Shown: positions 14,166 to 22,129 of the stretch, piece by piece
Layout: the number at the start of each line of letters is the position of its first letter
How positions within the stretch are numbered: position 1 is the first letter of the stretch
Assembly: GCF_013283785.1 (NCBI RefSeq)
Contig: NZ_JABCPZ010000107.1
Location: forward strand, 1 to 34,173
Reading direction: 5' to 3'
DNA length: 34,173 nucleotides
Source of the DNA: Nonomuraea antri
Lineage (GTDB): Bacteria; Actinomycetota; Actinomycetes; Streptosporangiales; Streptosporangiaceae
The notes under the pieces: generated by a model
Database searches by the model: none
What the model saw: the letters and a program-made list of their open reading frames with translations, nothing else
What the model was told of the DNA's origin: nothing
Translations under genes and position numbers: made by a program

Positions 14166-15047
14166 ATGGCGCTTCACGGCCGAGCCGTCCCGCCGTCGTT
14201 CCTCGGGCTTGCCGCCCACGAGGTGCGCTGGCGGCTGCTGACCGAGCTGGCCGCCGGCGACCTGCGCGTACGCGAACTGGTCGCCCTGCTCGGCCAGCCG
14301 CAGAACCTCGTCTCGTACCATCTGCGGCTGCTGCGCGCCGGCGGCCTGGTGACGTCCAGGCGCAGCAGCTTCGACGGCCGCGACAGCTACTACCGGCTCG
14401 ACCTGGAGCGGTGCGCGCAGGGGCTGGCCGCCGCCGGGGCCGCGCTGGCGCTGGGCGCCGAGGTCACCGCCGCCGACTCCGACCTGGACATGCTGGAGGT
14501 GGCCGCCCGCCATCACCCCCACGCGTCGGTACGGCTCGCCGCCCTGCCCGACCTGCCGTTCGCCGACGCGGAGTTCGACGCCGTCGCCGGGAACTTCGTC
14601 ATCAACCACGTGCCCGACACCCCGCGCGCGCTGGCGGAGCTGCACCGCGTGCTGCGCCCGGGCGGCAGGCTCGCGCTGAGCTGGTGGAAGGCCGGCGAGG
14701 TGACCGCAACCGACGTCTTCACGCAGGCCATCGCGGCGGCCGGGATCCCCTACGAGCCCCCGGCCCGGCCGTTCACCCCGCACGAGGAGCCGAGCGCGTT
14801 CCTGCCGCTGCTCGGCGAGGCCGGGTTCGCCGGCGCCGGGGTGAGCACGCTGCGCTGGCGGCACCGCGTCGACCTCGGCGCCTGGTGGGACGACATCGTG
14901 GCGGCGGGCGGCCCGCGCTTCCGCGTGATCGCCGAGCAGCCGCCGGCCACCGTACGGCGGATCAGGGACGCCTACGACCTGCTGGCCGCGCCCTACGCCG
15001 CGGACGGTTTCCCGGTGTGCGCGTATCTAGCCCACGCCACCCGCTGA
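14166..15047 (+). CDS. ArsR-type regulator fused to an incomplete SAM methyltransferase domain
   Basis: This 293-residue protein starts with a winged-helix ArsR domain (about 1-85: VRELVALLGQPQNLVSYHLRLLRAGGLV, then a wing with GRDSYYRLD). It then passes into the second half of a class I methyltransferase: GAEVTAADSDLDMLEVAARH (strand 2), LPFADAEFDAVAGNFVINHV (motif II/III) and LHRVLRPGGRLALSWW (motif IV area). The expected motif I (D-x-G-x-G-x-G) is absent: AAGAALALGAEV runs straight from the ArsR part into strand 2, as if about 20 residues were lost. Catalysis is therefore doubtful, and the domain may sense a ligand instead. The gene overlaps the convergent TetR gene by 21 bp. The ATG at 14166 is supported by a leaderless promoter rather than a ribosome site. 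Confidence 0.8.
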   Translation: MALHGRAVPPSFLGLAAHEVRWRLLTELAAGDLRVRELVALLGQPQNLVSYHLRLLRAGGLVTSRRSSFDGRDSYYRLDLERCAQGLAAAGAALALGAEVTAADSDLDMLEVAARHHPHASVRLAALPDLPFADAEFDAVAGNFVINHVPDTPRALAELHRVLRPGGRLALSWWKAGEVTATDVFTQAIAAAGIPYEPPARPFTPHEEPSAFLPLLGEAGFAGAGVSTLRWRHRVDLGAWWDDIVAAGGPRFRVIAEQPPATVRRIRDAYDLLAAPYAADGFPVCAYLAHATR

Positions 15048-15617
15048 CCAGGACTTCGCCACCGGCATCAGCACCCCGTCGACCGAGGCGGCGACGAACG
15101 CGTCGTCGAACGGCGGCCCGGTGAAGATCATCTGGTGCCACACCAGGGCCTCCGACACCGCGAACAGCCGCTCCGCGTCGACCGGGCCGGTCAGCTCGCC
15201 GCGCCCGCCCGCCCGTTCGAGCAGCGCCCGCACGTCGTCGAGGTTCTTGGTCGGCATGTGGGCGCGCAGCGTGCGGGCCAGCTCCTGGTTGCTCACCAGC
15301 GTCGAGGACAGCCCGATGACCAGCGTGTACCTGCGCTCCACCGTGTCGCACAGCCCGCGGAAGATCGACTCCAGGTCCCCGCGGAGCGTGCCGGTGTCCT
15401 CGCCCCGCGGGGTGTCCATGTCGAAGCGGCGGCAGATGACGTCCACCACCAGCTCGGGCTTGCCCGACCAGCGCCGGTAGATGGTGGCCTTGCTCGCCTT
15501 GGCCCGCTTGGCGATCTGGTCGACCGACATGCGGTCGTAGCCCAGCTCCGACAGCAACTCGATGGTGGCGTCGAGGATGGCCCGCTCACGTTCGGGGTCG
15601 AGTGGAGCCACGTGCAC
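15027..15617 (-). CDS. TetR-family regulator of the SDR gene
   Basis: A 196-residue TetR protein with the DNA-binding helices RAILDATIELLSELGYDRMSVDQ and KASKATIYRRWSGKPELV (about residues 10-55), followed by a TetR_C-type ligand domain. It starts six bases after the SDR stop codon; two GTG codons (15617 and 15611) are possible, and GAAGGA is better spaced for the second. As part of an SDR-TetR operon it most likely binds the operator at 16505-16529 and represses the pair. The ligand is unknown. Confidence 0.88.
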   Translation of the reverse strand: MHVAPLDPERERAILDATIELLSELGYDRMSVDQIAKRAKASKATIYRRWSGKPELVVDVICRRFDMDTPRGEDTGTLRGDLESIFRGLCDTVERRYTLVIGLSSTLVSNQELARTLRAHMPTKNLDDVRALLERAGGRGELTGPVDAERLFAVSEALVWHQMIFTGPPFDDAFVAASVDGVLMPVAKSWSAGGVG

Positions 15618-15622
15618 GTCCT

Positions 15623-16492
15623 TCAGCGATAGGCGATCTCCTCGAATCGTACGCCGGTCAGCTGCGTGGACACGTCCCACAGCCGGGCCGCCAGCGCCTC
15701 GTCGCGGGCCGTGGCCGAGGGCGTGAGCAGCTGGAGCTTGGGCCCGACGAACTCGCCGCCGGTGAGCCGCGGGGAGGTGGCGGCGTACAGCGAGGACATC
15801 GCGCCGGTCTCTGCCGACTGCAGGAACAGCCCCAGGAGGGGCTGTAGGGGCCCCAGCTTGACGATCCTGGTCGCGGTGGCCCCCGGGTGGGTGGCGACGG
15901 CGATCAGGTCCAGGCCGGCCGTACGGGCGCGTCGCTGCAGCTCGGACGTGAACAGCAGGTTCGCCAGCTTGGAGCGGCCGTAGGCCTTGACCCGGTTGTA
16001 GCCTCGTTCGAGTCCGAGGTCGTCGAAGTCGATCGTGCCGACGCTGTGCGCGTCGCTGGCCACGGTGACCACGCGGGCGCCCGGGGCGGCGATCAGCCGC
16101 GGCAGCAGCAGGCCGGTGAGCGCGAAGTGGCCCAGGTGGTTGGTGCCGAACTGCAGCTCGAAGCCGTCCTTGGTCTCCCTGCGCGGGATCAGGCCGATGC
16201 CCGCGTTGTTGATCAGCAGGTCCACCCGCTCGACGCCCGCGGCGAAGCGCCTGACCGAGGCGAGGTCGGCCAGGTCCAGCTCGCCGAACTCGACGCGCGC
16301 GCCGGGCACGGCGGCTTTGATCTCGGCCACGGCGGCCTCGCCCCTGGCCGCCGAGCGCGCCGCCACCACCACGTGGGCGCCGTGCCTGGCCAGCTCCAGG
16401 GCGGTGGGCAGGCCGATGCCGCTGTTGGCGCCGGTCACGATCGCCGTCTTGCCGGTGAGGTCGGGCAGGTCGGCGGTGGTCCACTTCGTCAT
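15623..16492 (-). CDS. Short-chain dehydrogenase/reductase
   Basis: This 289-residue classical SDR has the NAD(P) motif TGANSGIG near the N-terminus, NNAG at the end of strand 4, a serine in VTVASDAHSVG and the catalytic Y-x-x-x-K in YGRSK. The arrangement with ATHPGATATRI and NHLGHFALTGLLLP is typical of retinol dehydrogenase/WWOX-like SDRs that act on hydrophobic alcohols or ketones; the actual substrate is unknown. The ATG at 16492 has AAGGAG seven bases upstream. It is first in an operon with the TetR gene and is controlled by a near-perfect operator. Confidence 0.93.
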   Translation of the reverse strand: MTKWTTADLPDLTGKTAIVTGANSGIGLPTALELARHGAHVVVAARSAARGEAAVAEIKAAVPGARVEFGELDLADLASVRRFAAGVERVDLLINNAGIGLIPRRETKDGFELQFGTNHLGHFALTGLLLPRLIAAPGARVVTVASDAHSVGTIDFDDLGLERGYNRVKAYGRSKLANLLFTSELQRRARTAGLDLIAVATHPGATATRIVKLGPLQPLLGLFLQSAETGAMSSLYAATSPRLTGGEFVGPKLQLLTPSATARDEALAARLWDVSTQLTGVRFEEIAYR

Positions 16493-16504
16493 GCGCCACT
16501 CCTT

Positions 16505-16529
16505 GGTGTACGAAACCGTTTCGTACACC
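16505..16529. promoter_or_regulatory. Near-perfect TetR operator upstream of the SDR-TetR operon
   Basis: GGTGTACGAAAC (16505-16516) and GTTTCGTACACC (16518-16529) are exact inverted repeats around one base. The palindrome ends five bases from the SDR ribosome site and so covers the transcription start region. TACGAAAC/GTTTCGTA cores are usual for TetR proteins next to SDR genes. Confidence 0.75.
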
Positions 16530-16611
16530 ACGATAACCCAGCGAACGCCGGCGCGCGCGCTCGCGAGGTGTGCCGCTCCCGAAACGCGGGTGTCATCCCG
16601 AGGTGCATGGG

Positions 16612-17403
16612 TCAGTCGCCGAGGCGGTGGCGGGCGTGGCGCTCCTCGCGCCTGGTCACCTCCAGGCGCTGCTCGGCGTCGGCCAGCTTCTTGCGTGCCT
16701 TGGCCAGCTTCTTCTCCAGCCGCGCCACCCGCTCGGCGCGTTCGTCGTGCTCCTCGGACGCCACCCGCAGGGCCTCGGCCCACTCCCGGTGCGCGGCCTC
16801 GGCCTCCGCGCGTTCCCTGGCCTTCCTGGCCTCGGCCGCCTCGCGCGCCTTGGCCTGGGCCGCCTCGTCCTCGGGGGTGGGCTTCTTCCTGCCCGCACGC
16901 CGGCCCCCGGCAGAAGCGGGGGCGGGGGCCGGGGCGAAGCCGCTGTAGTTGAGCGCCTTGGCCAGGCGGCCGCGCCGCACCTGCGCGGCGGCGTCGGCGT
17001 CGACCACGGCGGCGTCCAGCGTCTGGTCCACCTCCGCGCCCGCCGCGGGCGACAGCTCCCCCGCCGCCCTGATCAGCCTGGCCACCTTGTCCGTGACGGA
17101 CGCGCGGCGCTGGGTGAGCTCGGCCAGCGCGTCGGCGTCCTGCTCGGCCCAGGCGGCCCGCAGGCGTTCTCCCAGGTCGAGCAGCTCGTCCAGCTCCCTC
17201 GGACGCTCGCGGGCGACCCGGTTCACCGCCCAGGCCGAGACCGTGGGCTTGCGCAGCTTGGCGATGTCGCGGGCGAGCGCCGCCTGGCCCGCGTCCCTGG
17301 CCGCGCGCACCTCGGCGTCGCGTGCCGCGGTGAACTCCGGTGGCGGCAGCGCGTAGAGCCGGTCGGCCACCTCGTCAAGATCCACCCTGGTCAAATACCC
17401 CAC
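16612..17403 (-). CDS. Conserved actinobacterial coiled-coil protein of unknown function
   Basis: About 263 residues. The N-terminal 130 residues contain LYALPPPEFTAARDAEVRAA and IAKLRKPTVSAWAVNRVAR, a pattern seen in conserved hypothetical actinobacterial proteins. The C-terminal 100 residues are a long alanine/glutamate/arginine/lysine coiled coil (EDEAAQAKAREAAEARKARE, then VARLEKKLAKARKKLADAEQ). No signal peptide or membrane segment is present. The start is uncertain: GTG at 17403 has AGGG close upstream; ATG at 17424 and GTG at 17385 are in frame. It is divergent from the Clp-N gene across 53 bp, a pairing that may mean shared regulation. Confidence 0.7.
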   Translation of the reverse strand: MGYLTRVDLDEVADRLYALPPPEFTAARDAEVRAARDAGQAALARDIAKLRKPTVSAWAVNRVARERPRELDELLDLGERLRAAWAEQDADALAELTQRRASVTDKVARLIRAAGELSPAAGAEVDQTLDAAVVDADAAAQVRRGRLAKALNYSGFAPAPAPASAGGRRAGRKKPTPEDEAAQAKAREAAEARKARERAEAEAAHREWAEALRVASEEHDERAERVARLEKKLAKARKKLADAEQRLEVTRREERHARHRLGD

Positions 17404-17456
17404 ATTCCCTGGTTTGTAGCGCATAGTGGAGGCAGCCCCAGGGAACGGAGGCACCC

Positions 17457-18080
17457 GTGTTCGAACGCTTCACCGACCGCGCGCGCCGGGTCGTCGTCCT
17501 CGCCCAGGAAGAGGCGCGGACGATGAATCACGACCACATCGGCACCGAGCACATCCTGCTCGGCCTCCTCCAGGAGGGCGAGGGACTGTCCGCGCTGGTG
17601 CTCGGCGACTGCGGCGTCGACGCGGAGCAGGTGCGCGCCTTCGTGACGCGCGAGGTCGGCACGGGGACCGAGCCGCCGGGCGGCGGGCACATCCCGTTCA
17701 CGCCGCGCGCCAAGAAGGTGCTGGAGCTGTCGCTGCGCGAGGCGCTGAAGCTGCGCCACAACTACATCGGCACCGAGCACATCCTGCTCGGGCTGATCAG
17801 GGAGGGCGAGGGGCTGGCCGCGCAGGCGCTCACGAGCGCCGGCCTGGACCTGTCCACCGCCCGGCAGCGGCTGCTCGACCGGGTCGAGCACGGGCCGAAG
17901 GAGCGTCCTGGCGAGATGTTCTTCACCGGCGGGTCGATGATCGGCGAACGGCTCACGCAGATCCAGGAGAGCCTGGAACGCATCGAACGCCACCTCGGCA
18001 TCCGGCCGCAGGCCGACCACGCGGAGCCCCGCGACGCCAAGGACGAGGGCGGCGAATCGCGCGGCGAGAGCACCGGCTGA
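17457..18080 (+). CDS. Clp N-terminal-domain protein without an ATPase domain
   Basis: This 207-residue protein carries two Clp_N repeats: MFERFTDRARRVVVLAQEEA with HDHIGTEHILLGLLQEGEG, then FTPRAKKVLELSLREAL with HNYIGTEHILLGLIREGEG. This is the same fold as the adaptor/substrate-binding N-domain of ClpC, but the AAA+ modules are absent. It may compete for or present ClpC substrates or arginine-phosphorylated proteins, which is inference. The C-terminal 50 residues are acidic and likely disordered. The GTG at 17457 has ACGGAGGC eight bases upstream. Confidence 0.88.
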   Translation: MFERFTDRARRVVVLAQEEARTMNHDHIGTEHILLGLLQEGEGLSALVLGDCGVDAEQVRAFVTREVGTGTEPPGGGHIPFTPRAKKVLELSLREALKLRHNYIGTEHILLGLIREGEGLAAQALTSAGLDLSTARQRLLDRVEHGPKERPGEMFFTGGSMIGERLTQIQESLERIERHLGIRPQADHAEPRDAKDEGGESRGESTG

Positions 18081-18108
18081 GCCGGCGCAGGGCAGGGCAG
18101 GGCGGCGC

Positions 18109-18972
18109 TCAGGGCAGCCGGGCGAGCTCGGACGGCGTGAGCACCAGCTCGGCCGCGGCCGCCGAGTCCAGGATCGAGGCCGGCCGCGACGCCCCGGGGA
18201 TGGGGATGACGTGCGGCCCGCGCGCCAGGTGCCAGGCCAGGCAGACCCGCTGCGGGCTGACCCCGCGCTCCCTGCCGATCACGTGGAACGGCGTCTCCGC
18301 CACCGGCCCTGCCGCCTCCAGCGCGCTGCGCGAGACGCCGCCGAGCGGGCTCCAGGGCAGGAACGCCACGCCGAGCTCACCGCACAGCCGCAGCACGTCC
18401 GCGCCGTCGCGCACCTCGGGCGAGAACCGGTTCTGGACGGAGGCCAGCCGCCCGCCCAGCACCCGCCCGGCCTGCCTGACCTGCTCGGCCGAGACGTTCG
18501 AGATCCCGGCCAGCCGGATCTTGCCCTCGTCCATCAGGTCGCGCAGCGCGCCCACGGACTCTTCGAACGGCACGTCCGGGTCGGGCTTGTGCAACTGGTA
18601 CAGGCCGATCGACTCGACGCCGAGCCTGCGCAGCGAGTCCTCGCAGGCCCGCCGCAGGTGGCGCGGGTCACCGTGGACGCTCCACGACCCGTCGCCCGGC
18701 CGGCCCCGGCCGCCCTTGGTGGCGACCAGGACGTCGTCCGCGCCGGCCCCGTACCCGGCCAGGGCCTTGGCGATCAGGCGTTCGTTGTGCCCGGCCTCGC
18801 CGGCGTGCCAGTGGTAGGAGTCGGCGGTGTCGATCAGGGTGACGCCGGCGTCCAGCGCCGCGTGCACGGTGGCGACGGCTCTGGCCTCGTCGGGGCGGCC
18901 CTCGATGGACAGCGGCATCGCGCCCAGGCCCACGGCGCTCACCTCGACGCCGGCGATCAGACGGTGACGCAT
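18109..18972 (-). CDS. Aldo/keto reductase
   Basis: A 287-residue NADPH-dependent AKR. The catalytic tetrad is visible as Asp48 and Tyr53 (LIDTADSY), Lys86 (VATKGG) and His128 (LYQLHKPD). FLPWSPLGG and IPIPGASRPASI fit the cofactor-binding end. The ATG at 18972 has GGGAGGC upstream and overlaps the stop of the upstream NAD-epimerase gene by 16 bp, indicating coupled translation. Both are likely controlled from the promoter shared with the LysR gene. Substrate unknown. Confidence 0.92.
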   Translation of the reverse strand: MRHRLIAGVEVSAVGLGAMPLSIEGRPDEARAVATVHAALDAGVTLIDTADSYHWHAGEAGHNERLIAKALAGYGAGADDVLVATKGGRGRPGDGSWSVHGDPRHLRRACEDSLRRLGVESIGLYQLHKPDPDVPFEESVGALRDLMDEGKIRLAGISNVSAEQVRQAGRVLGGRLASVQNRFSPEVRDGADVLRLCGELGVAFLPWSPLGGVSRSALEAAGPVAETPFHVIGRERGVSPQRVCLAWHLARGPHVIPIPGASRPASILDSAAAAELVLTPSELARLP

Positions 18973-19847
18973 GCGAGTGCCTCCCGCACGACCTCGGGCA
19001 GCCATTCGGTCACGGTGGAGAAGCGGTGGCCGAGTTCCTCCGCGCGGCCGTTGGCCATCGGGTAGGAGCGGGCGAAGGAGTACGGGGAGACGTCCGCGCC
19101 GACCTCATACCTGGGTTCCTCCCCGGTTTCGGCCGCGAAGGCCGCGCACAGGTCGCGGGCCGTCAGCGTGCCGTGCGCGGCGGCGTTGACCGGGCCGGTG
19201 AAGCCGGCGCGGGCCGTCCAGGCCAGGAAATCGGCGATCTCGCGGTGGTGGATGAACGTGGCGGGCCGCGGGTCCGCGTGCACGACCACCGGCCGGCCCG
19301 CGCGGACCCGCTCGGCGTAGTGGCGCAGGCGGCCGGTGAAGTCGTCGCCGCCCAGCACGTGCGCCACCCGGACGCTCACCAGGTCGAACGCGCCGGCCCT
19401 GGTCAGCACGGCCTCCGCCTGGCGCTTGCCCGCGCCGTAGTGCGCGTCGCGGAAGTCCGGGTCGTGCCACGGCAGGTCCAGGCGCACGGGCACCTCGGCC
19501 GGGTCGACCGCGGACTCCGGGATCGCCGGGCCGTCCAGGTCCGCGTACACCTCCACGGTGGAGGTCAGCACGTAGCGGCCGGTCACCCCGTCGAACGCCC
19601 GGGCGGCGGTCTCCGCCTGCGCGGGGGTGTAGCAGACCTGGTCGATCAGCACGTCGAACCGGCGTCCCGCCAGCGCGCGGCGCAGGGAGCCGGGGTCGTC
19701 CCTGTCGGCCGTCAGGTGGGCCACGCCGGCGGGCGGCGGGGTGGATCCGCGGTTGATCACGGTGACGTCCGCGCCCGTGTCACGCAGGTTCTCGATCAGC
19801 AGCCGGCCGAAGTAGCGGCTGCCGCCGATCACGGCTATCTCGCTCAT
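18957..19847 (-). CDS. NAD-dependent epimerase/dehydratase family protein (atypical SDR)
   Basis: This 296-residue extended SDR has the cofactor loop GGSRYFG at residues 8-14, with TVINRGSTPPP after strand 2. The usual Y-x-x-x-K appears as YGAGK in the segment HYGAGKRQAEAVL. The C-terminal part resembles isoflavone-reductase/RNA-binding-type atypical SDRs of actinobacteria. It is divergent from a LysR regulator and forms an operon with the AKR. A sugar or small-molecule reductase role is possible; the exact reaction is not clear. Confidence 0.85.
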   Translation of the reverse strand: MSEIAVIGGSRYFGRLLIENLRDTGADVTVINRGSTPPPAGVAHLTADRDDPGSLRRALAGRRFDVLIDQVCYTPAQAETAARAFDGVTGRYVLTSTVEVYADLDGPAIPESAVDPAEVPVRLDLPWHDPDFRDAHYGAGKRQAEAVLTRAGAFDLVSVRVAHVLGGDDFTGRLRHYAERVRAGRPVVVHADPRPATFIHHREIADFLAWTARAGFTGPVNAAAHGTLTARDLCAAFAAETGEEPRYEVGADVSPYSFARSYPMANGRAEELGHRFSTVTEWLPEVVREALACVTV

Positions 19848-19874
19848 GACGGACAGCGTGCCCGTCCTATAGTC

Positions 19875-19892
19875 ATCAGCGGTAGTGCTGAT
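19875..19892. promoter_or_regulatory. Palindromic operator between the divergent LysR and epimerase genes
   Basis: ATCAGC (19875-19880) and GCTGAT (19887-19892) are exact inverted repeats with a 6-base spacer, in the 72-bp divergent gap. TATAGG (19870-19865, minus strand) directly beside it may be the -10 of the epimerase operon. LysR proteins usually bind such dyads. Confidence 0.6.
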
Positions 19893-19919
19893 TTGCTCAA
19901 CCGGCCATAAGGAGAGCTG

Positions 19920-20909
19920 TTGATCGACGTTCATCGGCTGGCCGTCCTGCGCGAGGTGGCCAGGCACGGCAGCTTCAACCGGGCCGCCAGTGCCCTGCGG
20001 TTCACCCCGTCGGCGGTCTCCCAGCAGATCGCCAGCCTGGAGCGCGGCCTGGGCACGCCCGTGGTCGAGCGCAGCACGCGCGGCGTCACGCTCACCGAGC
20101 CCGGCCGGCTGCTGGTCGAGGCGGCGGAGGCCATCGCGGCCGAGCTGAGCGACGCCCAGGAGCGCATCGACCGGCTGGCCTCGGGCCGCGCCCAGTTCAC
20201 CGTGGCCACCTTCGCCAGCGGCGGACGGCGGCTGCTGCCCCCGGCGCTGACCCGGTTCGTGGCCGCGCACCCCGAGGTCGAGCTGACCATCCTGGAGCGC
20301 GAGCCGGAGGACAGCCTGCCGCTGGTCCGCCAGGGGCGCGCCGACCTGGCGCTGGCCTACCACTTCGACGGCCCGCCCCCGGGCCGCGACGGCGACAGGT
20401 CCGGGCTGGACTGGACGCCGCTGGTCCCCGACCCGCTGCGGGTGGTCATGCCGCGTACCCACCCGCTGGCCGGGCGGGCCGCCGTGCACTTGGCCGAGCT
20501 GGCCGGCGAGCGGTGGGTGCTGGGCTGCCTGAAGACCATCGGCCTGCTGCGGCAGTACGCCGCGCTGGCCGGGTTCGAGCTGCGGGTGTCGTGCTCGGCC
20601 ACCGACTACTTCTTCGCCCAGTCCCTGGTGACGGCCGGGGTGGGCGTGGCGCTGATCCCGGAGATCGCGCTGACGCCCGATGCCGGGCTGGTGGCGGTGC
20701 CGCTGGCGGCGCCGAGCCCGTCCAGGTTCATCGGGGTGGCCGTCTCACGCCGGGATCGCGGCTCGGCCCAGCCGTACGTCGAGGAACTGACCGCCCTGCT
20801 GCTCGACCAGCCGGGCGCGCCGGCGAGGGCTCAGGTCGCGGGGGCTCAGGCGGGGGCCAGGGTGGCGATCGGGAGCCTGGCCTCCACCACGCCGGGGTCG
20901 TCGGTGTAG
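19920..20909 (+). CDS. LysR-family transcriptional regulator
   Basis: A 329-residue LysR protein: the HTH (HGSFNRAASALRFTPSAVSQQIASLERGLG) is at residues 16-45 and the periplasmic-binding-like effector domain follows (residues 90-300). The TTG at 19920 is supported by AAGGAGAG four bases upstream. It is divergent from the epimerase-AKR pair, which it probably controls through the 18-bp palindrome. The last 30 residues run into the convergent ACT-GNAT gene (64-bp overlap) and are alanine-rich. Confidence 0.92.
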   Translation: MIDVHRLAVLREVARHGSFNRAASALRFTPSAVSQQIASLERGLGTPVVERSTRGVTLTEPGRLLVEAAEAIAAELSDAQERIDRLASGRAQFTVATFASGGRRLLPPALTRFVAAHPEVELTILEREPEDSLPLVRQGRADLALAYHFDGPPPGRDGDRSGLDWTPLVPDPLRVVMPRTHPLAGRAAVHLAELAGERWVLGCLKTIGLLRQYAALAGFELRVSCSATDYFFAQSLVTAGVGVALIPEIALTPDAGLVAVPLAAPSPSRFIGVAVSRRDRGSAQPYVEELTALLLDQPGAPARAQVAGAQAGARVAIGSLASTTPGSSV

Positions 20910-22021
20910 CCGAGCACCGCGCCCAGGCCGATGAGCAGCCGGCGCATGCGCACGTTGTCCGACAACATGGTCGCCCTGACCTCGGCGCAGCCCAGGTCAC
21001 GCGCGGTGGCCAGGAGGATCTCGGCCAGCTCCCGGCCCAGGCCGCGCCCCTGCCAGCGGTCCTCGACCAGGAAGGCCATCTCGGCGGTGCCGGGGTCGGG
21101 GGTGAACACCAGGTCGGCCATCGCCACCACCTGGCCGTCGTGCCCGGCCACGATCGAGTGCCCCCTGCTCCGGTCGCAGAGCCGGTCGAACATCCGGGCC
21201 GGCAGCGTGGGCATCGAGGTGAAGTAGCGGAACCTGCGGGCCTCGGGCGAGCACCTGTCGTGCAGGTCGCGCACGGCCTCGCGGTAGATCTCGGTGAGCG
21301 GGCGCACGGTGACCTCGGCGCCGTCGCCCAGCTTGATCTCCCTGGCGGCGCCTGCGCCCCGGCCGGGCCGCGCCTCCTCCGAGGCCGCCTGCGGCTGGGC
21401 GAGCCGGGCGAAGGCGGCCGCCCTGGCCGCCTCGGTCAGGGTGAACGGCAGCTCCGCCCGGCGCAGCCGCACACTCCGCGCGACCACGACCGCATCCCGC
21501 GAGCCGGCGACGGTGCCGGCCCCGCTCTCGGTGGCGGTGGCGGCGGGCCCACGTTCCGTGGCGGTGTCGCCGGGCCGACGTTCCGTGGCGGTGTCGCCGG
21601 GCCTTTTCGCCGTGGTGACGGGCACGATGAGCTGGGTCGGGTCGGGAAGATCACGCACCGCTTCACCATAGATCCACCGGGCGTCGTCCGCGCGCAGCAG
21701 CTCGGCCAGCAGTTCTGGCAGCCGCCACGGCGCGGACCTGAGCCTGGCGGCCAGCAGCAGCGCCCTGGTGGGCTCGTCGGTCAGCTCGTGCGCGCCGGCC
21801 GGGACGACCTGGACGCGGCGGCCGCCGGCGGCCTCCAGCGCCTCGCGGACGGTCTCGGGATGGGCCGGGACATCGGCGACGAACTCGTCGACGGTGCCGT
21901 CGGCGTCGGTCTGCACGCTCAGCCCGAGGATGTTGCCACCCCGGGCGGCCAGCGCCGCGGTGAGTGAGGCCAGACGGCCGGGGCGCTCGTCCACGATGGT
22001 GCGAATGCGGAAGAATCCCAT
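20846..22021 (-). CDS. ACT-domain GNAT acetyltransferase
   Basis: The 391-residue protein combines an N-terminal ACT domain (FFRIRTIVDERPGRLASLTA, residues 3-70) with a C-terminal GNAT domain (about 230-391; acetyl-CoA loop RWQGRGLGRELAEILL and C-terminal MRRLLIGLGAVLGYT). Actinobacterial ACT-GNAT proteins are known as amino-acid-regulated protein lysine acetyltransferases (MaKat of Micromonospora, controlled by Cys and Arg). This one is a likely relative, with allosteric control inferred from the ACT domain. The linker (about 139-166) is a 9-residue tandem repeat. The frame starts at ATG 22021 and shares the 108-bp gap with the divergent FAD-oxidoreductase gene. It overlaps the LysR gene at its 3' end. 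Confidence 0.88.
   Translation of the reverse strand: MGFFRIRTIVDERPGRLASLTAALAARGGNILGLSVQTDADGTVDEFVADVPAHPETVREALEAAGGRRVQVVPAGAHELTDEPTRALLLAARLRSAPWRLPELLAELLRADDARWIYGEAVRDLPDPTQLIVPVTTAKRPGDTATERRPGDTATERGPAATATESGAGTVAGSRDAVVVARSVRLRRAELPFTLTEAARAAAFARLAQPQAASEEARPGRGAGAAREIKLGDGAEVTVRPLTEIYREAVRDLHDRCSPEARRFRYFTSMPTLPARMFDRLCDRSRGHSIVAGHDGQVVAMADLVFTPDPGTAEMAFLVEDRWQGRGLGRELAEILLATARDLGCAEVRATMLSDNVRMRRLLIGLGAVLGYTDDPGVVEARLPIATLAPA
21525..21605 (-). repeat. 27-bp tandem array, three copies, in the ACT-GNAT linker
   Basis: Three in-frame 27-bp units encode RPGDTATER, RPGDTATER and GPAATATES. Two copies are almost identical; the third has diverged. The array lengthens the flexible linker between sensor and catalytic domains. 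Confidence 0.8.
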
Positions 22022-22067
22022 ACAGGCCAGCCTGCCCGGGGCCTGTTACGCCGCCGCGAACGGGGTG

Positions 22068-22080
22068 TTACAACCTGTAA
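22068..22080. promoter_or_regulatory. TTACA-N3-TGTAA palindrome between divergent genes
   Basis: TTACAACCTGTAA is a perfect 5-3-5 palindrome in the 108-bp gap between the ACT-GNAT and FAD-oxidoreductase genes; a further TGTTAC lies at 22044-22049. The area is much less GC-rich than average and holds possible -10 elements (TATGCG, TATAGC) for the plus strand. The binding protein is unknown. Confidence 0.4.
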
Positions 22081-22129
22081 TTCGTTGCATGATGCGCCGA
22101 ACTATGCGGATATAGCAGGATATGGGGCC

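Noticed and set aside
22085..22129. Longer start for the FAD oxidase
   Set aside because: It lies in the AT-rich control region and has no family similarity; ATG 22130 is better.
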